DNA of 47,864 nt. Origin: Clostridia bacterium. GTDB taxonomy: Bacteria > Bacillota > Clostridia > TANB77 > CAG-508. Positions 15,877 through 24,300 of the stretch are shown here, in pieces. The notes beneath the pieces were generated by a model, which did not search any database, was not told the DNA's origin, and was given only the letters and a program-made list of their open reading frames with translations. The translations under genes were made by a program, and so were the position numbers. The DNA lies in assembly GCA_022797215.1 (NCBI GenBank), contig JAAWKD010000017.1, positions 1 to 47,864 of the forward strand, written 5' to 3'. Numbering within the stretch: position 1 is the stretch's first letter; each line of letters begins with the position of its first letter.

Positions 15877-16145
15877 TATTTTTGAATTAAAACGGATATA
15901 AGATTTATTTTTGGACAAATGAAAATGATGAACCAATTCATGTTCATATTTCAAAAGGAAATCCAACTGCTAATAGCACTAAAGTTTGGCTAACCCAATC
16001 AGGTGGGTGTATTCTTTGTCATAATAAAAGCAAAATTCCAGAAAAAGAATTAAATATTATTTGTGAAGATATTTCTTTACATTATTTTCAAATTATTGAA
16101 AAATGGAAAGTAATTCATTCAGGTAATATCAAATTTTATTGCTAA
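15869..16145 (+). CDS. DUF4160 protein, frame restored at CGGA (15893-15896)
   Basis: 91 aa after frame restoration, starting at TTG with a perfect AGGAGG eight bases upstream. Frame 0 ends two codons after CGG at codon 9. Skipping the C gives MPSIFELKGYKIYFWTNEND and then EPIHVHISKG, which is the DUF4160 signature (MPxI, xGYxxxFxxxE, EPxHVHV) at the very N-terminus. Neither half is long enough on its own to be called easily, and no ATG opens the second half. Known: DUF4160 proteins occur with DUF2442 in toxin-antitoxin-like pairs, function unproven. The coupled upstream gene supports such a pair. Confidence 0.8.
15893..15896 (+). other. Recoding site 4: CGGA
   Basis: Context AAA CGG ATA TAA in frame 0; AAA C GGA TAT restores the DUF4160 GY motif. 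Confidence 0.8.
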
Positions 16146-16170
16146 AATATATAAAAAAGAGGAATAAGAA

Positions 16171-16683
16171 ATGATAAGTACAACAGAAATTATCTTTCAA
16201 GATATTCCAGAAAATAGTGAATATCAAGAATTAGCAGAGAAAGTAATACAAAAATGCTTTGAGGTAGAGAACATAAATCCTACCTCTTTATATATATGTA
16301 TTACTTTCACAACACCTGCAAATATCAGACAAGCTAACAAGCAGTATCGTAACATAGATAAAGAAACAGATGTCCTATCCTTCCCAATGTTTGAGAAAGA
16401 AGAACTAGACAAAATAGTAGAAAACCATATGATAGAAGAATGGAAACAAGATATAGAAAATGAAGCTTTGCAAGAAATTTTAGGTGACATTATCATTTCT
16501 ATTTCAAGAGTAGAAGAACAAGCAAAAGAGTATGGACATTCTTTCGAAAGAGAATTAGCATATATGCTAGTGCACGGATTTTATCACTTAAGAGGCTATG
16601 ATCACATGGAAGAAGAAGAAAAGAAAGTAATGAGGGAAAAGGAAGAAAATATTCTATCACAATTAGATATAACAAGGAAATAA
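16171..16683 (+). CDS. ybeY: Endoribonuclease YbeY
   Basis: A 170-aa protein, the normal length. The metal-binding motif HGFYHLRGYDH (HxxxHxxxxxH) lies near residues 135-145, with the preceding conserved VLSFPMF and LGDIIIS. Known: YbeY matures the 3' end of 16S rRNA and takes part in ribosome quality control. It is followed by the diacylglycerol-kinase gene, the common Firmicutes order. Confidence 0.95.
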   Translation: MISTTEIIFQDIPENSEYQELAEKVIQKCFEVENINPTSLYICITFTTPANIRQANKQYRNIDKETDVLSFPMFEKEELDKIVENHMIEEWKQDIENEALQEILGDIIISISRVEEQAKEYGHSFERELAYMLVHGFYHLRGYDHMEEEEKKVMREKEENILSQLDITRK

Positions 16684-16701
16684 AGAAGAAAGGAAAAGAC
16701 A

Positions 16702-17478
16702 ATGAAAAAAGAAGCGGAGAACCAGCAAGCAACCCGAACAAAAGAAGAAAAAATCAAGAATAAAAACTTTGCAGATGCATGGAAAAATGCTTTTAATGGA
16801 ATTATTTATGCAACTACCACACAAGGCAATATCAAAAAACAATTAATCATTGCAGTTGTTGTAGTTATCATAAGTTTGTTTTTCAACCTTAGTAAAGCAG
16901 AATTTCTATGCTTTTTATTTACCATTGTTTTAATTCTTTTTGCTGAAATGGTAAACACTGCAATTGAAACAGTAGTAGATTTATATGTAGATGTTTATCA
17001 TCCAAAAGCAAAAATAGCAAAAGATGTCGCAGCAGGGGGAGTGGTTATTACAACCATTAATGCTGTTATTGTAGCCTATTTCTTATTCTTTGATAAAATA
17101 TCAGACATAGGTTTAAACTTTATCTCCAATGTTACGAATTCACCTGTACACCTAGCATTTTCAGTTATGATTGTAGTCATTATTGCAGTATTAGCATTAA
17201 TTGCATATGCTAAAACAAATAAACACAAAGGCTTAAATGCAAAATTTGTGCCAAGTGGACATACCACTATAGCATTTGCAGCAACTACCATTATATGGCT
17301 TGTAACAGATAATATTGTGATATTAATGCTAGCATTAGTTATGGCAATTCTGATAGCAGAAAGTAGAGCAGCAGCAAAAGAACATAAATTATCAGAAATT
17401 ATTTTTAGTGGATGTTTTGGAACAGCAATGACATTAATTTTGTATGGAATTGCCTATGCAGTAATTCAATTGTTATAA
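16702..17478 (+). CDS. Diacylglycerol/undecaprenol kinase fused to a PAP2-type domain
   Basis: A 258-aa membrane protein. Residues 20-130 are a DgkA-type kinase: WKNAFNGIIYATTTQGNIKKQ, the AEMVNTAIETVVDLYVD active-site helix and KDVAAGGVV. Residues 140-258 are a PAP2-like half with five spans or so, including KFVPSGHTTIAFAAT (the PSGH motif). The fusion suggests both phosphorylation and dephosphorylation of a lipid, probably undecaprenol or diacylglycerol. The PAP2 KxxxxxxRP motif is not clear, so phosphatase activity is uncertain. GAAAGGAAAAG precedes the start. Confidence 0.85.
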   Translation: MKKEAENQQATRTKEEKIKNKNFADAWKNAFNGIIYATTTQGNIKKQLIIAVVVVIISLFFNLSKAEFLCFLFTIVLILFAEMVNTAIETVVDLYVDVYHPKAKIAKDVAAGGVVITTINAVIVAYFLFFDKISDIGLNFISNVTNSPVHLAFSVMIVVIIAVLALIAYAKTNKHKGLNAKFVPSGHTTIAFAATTIIWLVTDNIVILMLALVMAILIAESRAAAKEHKLSEIIFSGCFGTAMTLILYGIAYAVIQLL

Positions 17479-17483
17479 TGTTA

Positions 17484-17580
17484 TGTCAGTTTTGGGGACG
17501 TTCCTTAAAACTGACAAAAGTGTCAGTTAAACCTACGTCCCTAAACTGACAAAAGTGTCACTTTTGGGGACACACCTTAA
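17484..17580. repeat. Cluster of short palindromic repeats containing GGGACGT
   Basis: Three inverted units in tandem: TGTCAGTTTT/AAAACTGACA (17484-17493 with 17507-17516), TGTCAGTT/AACTGACA (17521-17528 with 17544-17551), and GTGTC/GACAC (17555-17559 with 17569-17573). The sequences TTGGGGACG and ACGTCCCTAA recur at 19,531-19,636 and, in part, at 30,568-30,588. This is a dispersed repeat family of the genome. Confidence 0.75.
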
Positions 17581-17595
17581 TAAGGAGGAGTTAGA

Positions 17596-18723
17596 ATGAG
17601 TGGTGGAAGAAGAGTGCAAAAGAAAAAAAGTAGTGGTACCAAAATTTTAGTAACTATTTTAATTTTTCTTATTATCATAGCAGGGACACTATTAGCAATG
17701 AAGATTATGCAAAATAAAGAGAAGAAAGAAGAAATAGGAAAAGCTAATACAACGAAAAAAGAAACACAAGAACCAAAGCAAGAAGAAAAGAAAGAGCCGA
17801 AAACATTTGCAGGAAATAAAAGACCAGTTGCAGTAATGATTGACAATAATATTAATGCAATGCACCAAGCTGGCTTTACAAAAGCAGACCTCATTTATGA
17901 AATCATTGTTGAAGGTGGAGAAACCAGACTAATGATGGTTTTTAAAAATCAAAATGTAGATAAGATAGGACCAATTAGAAGTGCAAGACATTACTTTTTA
18001 GATTATGCTTTAGAAAATGATGCTATTTATGTACATTATGGACAAAGCCCACAAGCCAAAAGTGATATCCAGACATTAGGAATTAGTGATATTAATGGAA
18101 TCAATGAAAGCATAACTAGTTTTTGGAGGGATAATACGAGATATGCACCGCACAATGCTGTAACCAATACTAAAAATATTCAAGCGATTATTGAAAGAGA
18201 AGGTTTTAGAACGACTTCAAATAAAGGCAATGTATTGAATTATGTAGGAGAAGAAATAGAATTAGAAGAAGAAAAAGAAGTAGTCAAAACCAATGATACC
18301 AACACAACAAGTGAGCCAGTAGAAAAGGTAATAAATCTAGCAAACAGCATAACTATTCCATATTCTGCTTATAACACTGTAAAATACACCTACAACAAAG
18401 AGACTAAGACTTATACAAGATACTCTAGAGATACACTTCAAAAGGATTGGAATACGAATAAGGCAATACAAGTGAAGAATATTATTATCACCAAATGTGA
18501 GAATTCTACAATTGACAGTTATGGTAGACAAACAATTAATAATGTAAAAACTTTAGATGGATACTATATTACAAATGGTAAATATATTCCAATTAAATGT
18601 GAAAAAACTTCAAGAAGTGGTAAAACAAAATACAAAGATTTGAAAGGAAATGAAATAGAAGTAAATGATGGAAAAACTTTTATTCAAATTTGCCCATTAG
18701 ATAGTAAGATTAGTTTTAAATAA
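17596..18723 (+). CDS. DUF3048 (YerB-like) membrane-anchored protein
   Basis: A 375-aa protein. After an N-terminal membrane anchor (about residues 16-36) and a charged KE-rich linker comes the DUF3048 domain: RPVAVMIDNNINAMHQAG, ADLIYEIIVEGGETRLMMVF, IGPIRSARHYFLDYA and YVHYGQSPQA. The C-terminal YerB domain includes IPYSAYNTVKYTYN and FIQICP. Members of this family are usually lipoproteins, but here no lipobox cysteine is seen and the anchor is a plain span. Function unknown. A terminator follows at 18,728-18,765. Confidence 0.85.
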   Translation: MSGGRRVQKKKSSGTKILVTILIFLIIIAGTLLAMKIMQNKEKKEEIGKANTTKKETQEPKQEEKKEPKTFAGNKRPVAVMIDNNINAMHQAGFTKADLIYEIIVEGGETRLMMVFKNQNVDKIGPIRSARHYFLDYALENDAIYVHYGQSPQAKSDIQTLGISDINGINESITSFWRDNTRYAPHNAVTNTKNIQAIIEREGFRTTSNKGNVLNYVGEEIELEEEKEVVKTNDTNTTSEPVEKVINLANSITIPYSAYNTVKYTYNKETKTYTRYSRDTLQKDWNTNKAIQVKNIIITKCENSTIDSYGRQTINNVKTLDGYYITNGKYIPIKCEKTSRSGKTKYKDLKGNEIEVNDGKTFIQICPLDSKISFK

Positions 18724-18727
18724 ATTG

Positions 18728-18770
18728 AGAAGAAATGGCAGTTCAAGTAGAATGCTATTTCTTCTTATAT
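18728..18770 (+). terminator. Intrinsic terminator after the DUF3048 gene
   Basis: A 12-bp stem with one wobble (18728-18739 with 18754-18765), followed by TATATTCTAT. Confidence 0.6.
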
Positions 18771-18944
18771 TCTATACATTCTTAGTACAAAACAAGATTT
18801 TGAAACATTTTTTAATTTACATATCAAAAATAAATTTCAATCCATATAAACCTTCTAAATTAATTTCCTTAAATAAGAAATAGTAAATTAGGATGAAACT
18901 CTTATCAATAGGGGAGTTTTATAATGCAAAAAAATATAATAATC

Positions 18945-18992
18945 TGTCGAATTCTGTTGTACAAAAATAATTCGTTTGATATAATAAACCTA
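18945..18992 (+). promoter_or_regulatory. Promoter of the hydrogenase cluster with adjoining Spo0A box
   Basis: TTGTAC (18957-18962) and TATAAT (18980-18985) are spaced by 17 bp. A perfect TGTCGAA (18945-18951) lies five bases upstream of the -35, near -45 relative to the probable start, a position from which Spo0A~P can activate. The rest of 18,771-18,944 shows only a weak AAACTC/GAGTTT hairpin (about 18,897-18,919) and no gene. Confidence 0.7.
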
Positions 18993-19034
18993 AGTTAAAA
19001 CCAATACAATATATTAAATATTGGGAGGAAAAAT

Positions 19035-19532
19035 ATGGACGAAAATCAAGAAAAAAATTGTTCTTGCATGGATGAAAAATTGAAACAAGAATTACAAGGT
19101 ATCATGCAACCATACACACAAGTAAAAGACAATTTAATTCCTATTTTAAATGAAGTGCAAATGAAATATGGATATATTCCACAAGTTGCACAAAAAGAAA
19201 TTTCTGAATATCTAAATATTCCAATGGCTGAAATCTATGGAGTCATTACTTTTTATTCTCGATTTACCCTAAAACCAAAAGGAAAATATGCAATATCAGT
19301 ATGCTTAGGAACAGCATGCTTTGTAAAAGGTTCTGAAAAACTAATGGAGCGTTTGAAACAGAGATTAAAAATAGAAGAGGGAGAAACAACTCCAGATGGT
19401 AAATTTTCTATTGATAGTACTAGATGTGTAGGAGCCTGTGGGATAGCGCCAGTATTTACCGTAAATGGAGAAGTATATGGTAGAGCAACTGTTAAAAAGT
19501 TAGATGAGGTACTTGATAAATTGATGAAATAG
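19035..19532 (+). CDS. hydC: NADH-dependent [FeFe]-hydrogenase, NuoE-like subunit HydC
   Basis: A 165-aa protein of the thioredoxin-like [2Fe-2S] NuoE family. The cluster ligands are C90, C95, C131 and C135 (CLGTAC and CVGAC). The N-terminal helical part includes YGYIPQVAQKEISEYL. Known: it forms the electron-bifurcating or NADH-linked hydrogenase with HydB and HydA, which follow. A perfect ribosome site (GGGAGG) and a -10/-35 promoter with Spo0A box lie upstream. An extra CSC motif at residues 9-11 precedes the domain. Confidence 0.9.
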   Translation: MDENQEKNCSCMDEKLKQELQGIMQPYTQVKDNLIPILNEVQMKYGYIPQVAQKEISEYLNIPMAEIYGVITFYSRFTLKPKGKYAISVCLGTACFVKGSEKLMERLKQRLKIEEGETTPDGKFSIDSTRCVGACGIAPVFTVNGEVYGRATVKKLDEVLDKLMK

Positions 19533-19636
19533 TGTTGGTTTAGGGACGTATCTTTAACTGATGCTTTGAAAAAAGCCAGATAATTGTACAAATAATAACA
19601 AAGTGTTGGTTAAAGGTACGTCCCTAAACTGACACT
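19531..19636. repeat. GGGACGT-family inverted repeat between hydC and hydB
   Basis: AGTGTTGGTTTAGGGACGTA (19531-19550) pairs with 19617-19636 at 18 of 20 positions. The unit belongs to the family at 17,484-17,580 and is inserted inside an operon, where the RNA hairpin could affect message stability. Confidence 0.75.
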
Positions 19637-19651
19637 GGCTTGGGAGGTAAT

Positions 19652-21508
19652 ATGGAAACCTTAGAAAAGATTAGAAAAATAAGAGAAGAAAAAAGAAAAG
19701 AGTTAGAACTTCGTGTAAATAGCAGTTTTGGAACAAATGAAAAACATATTTTAGTATGTCATGGAACAGGTTGTACTTCTTCAAAATCTCCACAAATTAT
19801 TCAAAACTTCCGCAAAATTTTAGAAGAGAAGAAAATAGAAAATGTACGTGTTATTCAAACAGGATGTTTTGGTCTATGTGCCAAAGGTCCAATTGTAATT
19901 ATTCGTCCAGAAAATACTTTTTATGCTGGGGTAACGCCAGAGGATTGTAAAGAGATTATTGAGACACATATAATAGAGGGAAAAGCAGTAGAACATTTAC
20001 TTTGCAAAGATATTGATGGGAGTAAAGCACAAAAATTAGATGCTCTTACATTTTATAAAAAGCAAAAAAGAATTGCACTTCAAAACTGTGGAAGAATTGA
20101 CCCAGAGCAAATTGATGAATACATAGCTTTTGATGGATATAAAGCACTAGAAAAAGTACTGTTAGAAATGACACCAGAAGAAGTCATTGATACAATTGAA
20201 AAATCAGGTTTAAGAGGTAGAGGAGGAGCAGGATTTCCAACAGGAAAAAAGTGGGCGCTTACTAAAGCTGCAAACGGAAAACAAAAATATGTAGTATGTA
20301 ATGCAGATGAAGGTGATCCAGGAGCTTTTATGGATAGAAGTATTTTAGAAGGTGATCCACATTCTGTATTAGAAGCCATGATGATAGCAGGATATGCTAT
20401 TGGAGCTAATCAAGGATATATTTATGTAAGAGCAGAATATCCAATTGCAGTAGAAAGATTTGAGGTAGCTATTAAACAAGCAAGAGAATATGGAATACTA
20501 GGAAAAAATATTTTGGGAAGCAGTTTTGAATTTGATGTGGATATTAGACTAGGTGCTGGAGCGTTTGTCTGTGGAGAAGAAACAGCACTATTAGAATCGA
20601 TTGAAGGAAAAAGAGGGCAGCCAAGAGTAAAACCACCATATCCAGCAAATCAAGGACTATGGTTCAAGCCAACTTTAATTAATAATGTAGAAACTTTTGC
20701 AAATGTGACTAGAATTATTTTAAATGGAGCAGACTGGTATAACAGTATTGGTACAGATCATTCTAAAGGAACGAAAGTATTTGCTTTAGGTGGAAATGTA
20801 GTCAATGTTGGACTAGTAGAAGTACCAATGGGAACTACTTTGCGTGAAATTGTGTATGATATTGGCGGTGGAATTCCAAATGGTAGAGATTTCAAGGTGG
20901 CACAAACAGGTGGACCTTCAGGAGGATGTATTCCAAAAGAACATTTAGATACTCCAATTGATTATGAGTCATTAAAAGAAATTGGTTCTATGATGGGATC
21001 AGGTGGTCTAATTGTTATGGATGATACTAAGTGCATGGTGAACTTAGCAAAATTCTATTTAAGCTTTACTGTAGATGAGTCTTGTGGCAAATGTACACCT
21101 TGTAGAATTGGAACAAAGAGAATGTTAGAATTACTAGAAAAAATGACAACAGGAGAAGCTGAACCTGACGACTTAAACAAATTAGAAGAATTAGCAGTGA
21201 ATATTCCCAAAACAGCAATTTGTGGATTAGGACAATCTGCGCCAAATCCAGTACTTTCTACTTTGAAATATTTTAGAGAAGAATATTTAGAGCATGTGAA
21301 ATACAAAGAATGTAAAACGGGAGAGTGTAAAGCTTTAGCAAAGATACAAATAGACAGTGAAAAATGTAAAGGCTGCGGAATGTGTAAGAGAAACTGCCCA
21401 GTAAATGCAATTGAAGGAGAACCGGGAAAAACACACAAGATAGATGAATCTACTTGTATTAAATGTGGAACTTGTATAGCAGTTTGTCCATTCCATGCAA
21501 TCGGATAG
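19652..21508 (+). CDS. hydB: NADH-dependent [FeFe]-hydrogenase, NuoF-like subunit HydB
   Basis: A 618-aa protein. Order of domains: N-terminal [2Fe-2S] thioredoxin-like domain (CHGTGC and CFGLC, residues about 29-75); NuoF flavin/NADH core (GRGGAGFPTGKKW, NADEGDPGAFMDR, GAGAFVCGEETALLESIEG); SLBB domain; [4Fe-4S] motif SCGKCTPCRIGT; and a C-terminal 2x[4Fe-4S] ferredoxin (CKGCGMCKRNCP and CIKCGTCIAVCP). It takes electrons from or gives them to NAD(H). The ATG at 19652 has GGGAGG four bases upstream; the TTG at 19640 overlaps that site. It is separated from hydC by a repeat element. Confidence 0.95.
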   Translation: METLEKIRKIREEKRKELELRVNSSFGTNEKHILVCHGTGCTSSKSPQIIQNFRKILEEKKIENVRVIQTGCFGLCAKGPIVIIRPENTFYAGVTPEDCKEIIETHIIEGKAVEHLLCKDIDGSKAQKLDALTFYKKQKRIALQNCGRIDPEQIDEYIAFDGYKALEKVLLEMTPEEVIDTIEKSGLRGRGGAGFPTGKKWALTKAANGKQKYVVCNADEGDPGAFMDRSILEGDPHSVLEAMMIAGYAIGANQGYIYVRAEYPIAVERFEVAIKQAREYGILGKNILGSSFEFDVDIRLGAGAFVCGEETALLESIEGKRGQPRVKPPYPANQGLWFKPTLINNVETFANVTRIILNGADWYNSIGTDHSKGTKVFALGGNVVNVGLVEVPMGTTLREIVYDIGGGIPNGRDFKVAQTGGPSGGCIPKEHLDTPIDYESLKEIGSMMGSGGLIVMDDTKCMVNLAKFYLSFTVDESCGKCTPCRIGTKRMLELLEKMTTGEAEPDDLNKLEELAVNIPKTAICGLGQSAPNPVLSTLKYFREEYLEHVKYKECKTGECKALAKIQIDSEKCKGCGMCKRNCPVNAIEGEPGKTHKIDESTCIKCGTCIAVCPFHAIG

Positions 21509-21523
21509 AATAGGAGATTGAAT

Positions 21524-22099
21524 ATGAAATATTTTAAAAAGTTAATAGGAGATAGAATATATTTATCACCAAGAAATAGTCAAGATGTAGAGATATTTAC
21601 CAAATGGCTAAATGATTTTCAAGTGACAGACTATACAGGAAGAAGCGGAATGATTACAACATTAGAAGGAGAAAAACAATACTTAGAACAAACAGCAGAT
21701 CAAGAAGCTAGACATTTTGTAATTGTTACACTAGATACAGATGAGATGATAGGAACAGTTAGTCTAGAAAGAATTAATCATATTAATAGACATGCAATAT
21801 TAGGCGTATTTATTGGAGAAGAAGCTTATCGAAATGGTGGATATGGTACAGAAGCAATTAATTTGATTTTGGACTATGGTTTTAACTACTTAAATTTAAA
21901 TTCTATTCAATTAGATGTATATGCTTTTAATGAAAGGGCAATTGCATGTTACAAAAAATGTGGCTTTCAAGAAGCGGGAAAAAGAAGAAAAGCTATTTTT
22001 GTAAATGGAAACTATTATGATATTATGCAAATGGATATTTTAAGAGAAGAGTTTGAACAAGCAGGCAAGGAATATATACGTAATAAAAATGTCAGATAA
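21524..22099 (+). CDS. GNAT-family N-acetyltransferase (RimJ/RimL-like)
   Basis: A 191-aa protein with the GNAT fold. The acetyl-CoA loop is EEAYRNGGYGTEAINLILDY (R/QxxGxG/A type), followed by LDVYAFNERAIACYKKCGFQ, typical of the RimJ/RimL/SpeG group. The substrate cannot be told; members acetylate protein N-termini, polyamines or antibiotics. It is inserted between hydB and hydA in the same direction, so it is probably co-transcribed. The ATG at 21524 has AGGAG seven bases upstream; the TTG at 21518 is too close to it. Confidence 0.85.
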   Translation: MKYFKKLIGDRIYLSPRNSQDVEIFTKWLNDFQVTDYTGRSGMITTLEGEKQYLEQTADQEARHFVIVTLDTDEMIGTVSLERINHINRHAILGVFIGEEAYRNGGYGTEAINLILDYGFNYLNLNSIQLDVYAFNERAIACYKKCGFQEAGKRRKAIFVNGNYYDIMQMDILREEFEQAGKEYIRNKNVR

Positions 22100-22115
22100 C
22101 AGTATAAAAATAAAA

Positions 22116-22131
22116 CCTCCCGTTTGGGAGG
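22116..22131 (-). terminator. Terminator of the leftward small membrane gene
   Basis: A CCTCCC/GGGAGG stem with a 4-base loop. On the minus strand it is followed by TTTTATTTTTA. Confidence 0.7.
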
Positions 22132-22137
22132 AAATCA

Positions 22138-22359
22138 TTAAAGTTTTATATTATCGTCATCGCTTGAGGATAAAGTGAGGTAGCTTATAAAGATTGCCAT
22201 CAAAACTGTAAGAATCAAACTAATCAGTGCTCCTTCTTTTTTATCAGGCAGGAACATAAGCAAAAAAGGAGATTCCATGGCTAAACAGATGAAGATAACA
22301 AAAAGAGTAAATGCGAAATTGGAAAGAAGATTCTTGAACCCTTTTTTAGACTTTTTCAT
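22138..22359 (-). CDS. Small two-span membrane protein
   Basis: A 73-aa protein with a basic N-terminus (KKSKKGFKNLL), two hydrophobic segments (about 12-31 and 43-63) and an acidic tail (SSSDDDNIKL). AGGAGG lies six bases before the ATG, and a terminator follows, so it is a complete single-gene unit. It interrupts the hydrogenase cluster on the opposite strand. Its function is unknown and no family is recognised. Confidence 0.55.
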   Translation of the reverse strand: MKKSKKGFKNLLSNFAFTLFVIFICLAMESPFLLMFLPDKKEGALISLILTVLMAIFISYLTLSSSDDDNIKL

Positions 22360-22525
22360 ATTTTCCTCCTAAATGTTTGTATGGTCAATTGACAATAGGG
22401 AGTGTAGTTAAAGAATTAACTACTATAGATAAAGTTATACTAATATTATAACATAATATTAAAGAGAAATCAAAATAAAGCAAATTTTTAATAAATAAGA
22501 ATTAATTGTGAAAGGAAGAAGTATA

Positions 22526-24280
22526 ATGGCAGAATTACCAAAAGTGCACTTAACCATTGATAATAAAGCGGTAGAGGTTCCAAAAGGAACAACCATCTTA
22601 CAAGCTGCAAGACAAGTTAATATTGACGTTCCCACACTTTGCTATTTAAAAGAAATTAATGCAATTGGTGATTGTAGAATGTGCATTACAGAAGTGGAAG
22701 GAAGAAAAGGGTTTGCTACTTCATGTATTCAGCAAGTGGAAGAAGGAATGGTAGTACATACACATTCACCAGCAGTGATTGAAGCAAGAAAGATGATATT
22801 AGACTTAATTTTATCTAATCACCATCGTGACTGCTTAACCTGCACACGAAATGGAAATTGCGAATTACAAGCCCTAGCAGTAAAATTCAATGTGCAAAGC
22901 GTACGTTATGAGGGAGCTAAAAATGAACATAAAATAGATGATAGTTCTCCTTCTATAGTACGAGATTTTAACAAATGCATTTTATGTAGAAGATGTGTTT
23001 CAGCTTGTAAAAAAGTTCAAAAAGTGGGTGCTATAGATGCAGTTAACAGAGGATTTACTTCTTGTATTTCAACTGTAGGAGACCATAGCTTAAATGATGT
23101 GAATTGTACTTTTTGCGGACAATGTATTCAAGCATGTCCAACAGGAGCTTTACATGAAAAAGCTTCTACAGAATTAGTATGGGAAAAATTAAGAGATCCT
23201 GAAAGCTATGTGATTGTGCAAACAGCACCAGCAGTAAGGGTAGCATTAGGAGAAGAATTTGGAATGCCAATTGGAACCAATGTAACTGGCAAAATGGTAG
23301 CAGCCCTTCAAAGATTAGGATTTGATAAAGTATTTGATACTAATACTGGTGCAGACTTTACTATTATGGAAGAAGGAACAGAGCTTATCAAACGTTTAAA
23401 AGAAAATGACCATCTTCCTATGATAACTTCTTGTAGCCCAGGTTGGGTAAGATATATTGAAATGAATTATCCAGAAAATTTACCACATTTATCTAGTTGT
23501 AAATCTCCACATGAGATGTTTGGAGCACTTTTAAAAACATATTATGCAAGCAAACAAAAAATTAATCCAGAAAAAATCTTTGTTGTTTCAGTTATGCCTT
23601 GCATTGCTAAAAAGTTTGAAAGACAAAGAGAAGAAATGAAAGATAATGGACTATATGATGTAGACGCAGTATTAACAACTAGAGAATTGGCAAGAATGAT
23701 TAAACAAGCTAATATTGAATTTGTAGAATTAGAAGACGAAGTTTTTGATGATCCAATGGGAGAAGCAACAGGAGCTGCAGCCATTTTTGGTGTAACAGGT
23801 GGAGTGGCAGAAGCAGCATTAAGAAGTGTATCAGAAATAATGACAGGAAAGCCATTAGAGAAAATTGAATTTGAAGAAGTAAGAGGACAGCAAGGAATTA
23901 AAAGAGCGACAATAAAAATTGGAGACAAAGAAATAAAGGCGGTTATAGCAAGTGGACTAGGTAATGCTGGGACCATTATGGAAGCAATAAAATCAGGAAA
24001 AGCAGATTATCAATTTGTAGAGATTATGGCATGTCCAGGTGGATGTATTATGGGTGGAGGTCAGCCAATTAAAAGTAGCAAAATTAGAGAAACAGTAAAT
24101 GTAGCTAAAAAGCGTTCAGAAGCAATGTATAGTATTGATGAAAGAAGTACTATAAGACTTTCGCATAAAAATCCAGTATTGCAAAAAATTTACCAAGAGT
24201 TCTTAGGAGAACCAGGAGGGCATTTAGCACATGAACTATTACATACTCATTATGAGAAAAGAGAGAAATATAGGATTTAG
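22526..24280 (+). CDS. hydA: [FeFe]-hydrogenase catalytic subunit HydA
   Basis: A 584-aa iron-only hydrogenase. N-terminal [2Fe-2S] plant-type ferredoxin domain (CYLKEINAIGDCRMC, C... at about residue 67), the His-Cys3 [4Fe-4S] motif (HHRDCLTCTRNGNC), two [4Fe-4S] ferredoxin motifs (CILCRRCVSAC and CTFCGQCIQACP), then the H-cluster domain: TSCSPGW (L1), MPCIAKKFE (L2) and EIMACPGGCIMGGGQP (L3). L1 is TSCSPGW, not the usual TSCCPAW: the cysteine that normally follows the first is serine. The ATG at 22526 has AAAGGAAG upstream; the GTG at 22508 does not. It reduces protons or oxidises H2. Confidence 0.95.
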   Translation: MAELPKVHLTIDNKAVEVPKGTTILQAARQVNIDVPTLCYLKEINAIGDCRMCITEVEGRKGFATSCIQQVEEGMVVHTHSPAVIEARKMILDLILSNHHRDCLTCTRNGNCELQALAVKFNVQSVRYEGAKNEHKIDDSSPSIVRDFNKCILCRRCVSACKKVQKVGAIDAVNRGFTSCISTVGDHSLNDVNCTFCGQCIQACPTGALHEKASTELVWEKLRDPESYVIVQTAPAVRVALGEEFGMPIGTNVTGKMVAALQRLGFDKVFDTNTGADFTIMEEGTELIKRLKENDHLPMITSCSPGWVRYIEMNYPENLPHLSSCKSPHEMFGALLKTYYASKQKINPEKIFVVSVMPCIAKKFERQREEMKDNGLYDVDAVLTTRELARMIKQANIEFVELEDEVFDDPMGEATGAAAIFGVTGGVAEAALRSVSEIMTGKPLEKIEFEEVRGQQGIKRATIKIGDKEIKAVIASGLGNAGTIMEAIKSGKADYQFVEIMACPGGCIMGGGQPIKSSKIRETVNVAKKRSEAMYSIDERSTIRLSHKNPVLQKIYQEFLGEPGGHLAHELLHTHYEKREKYRI

Positions 24281-24300
24281 AACTAGGAAGGGAGGTTTAT

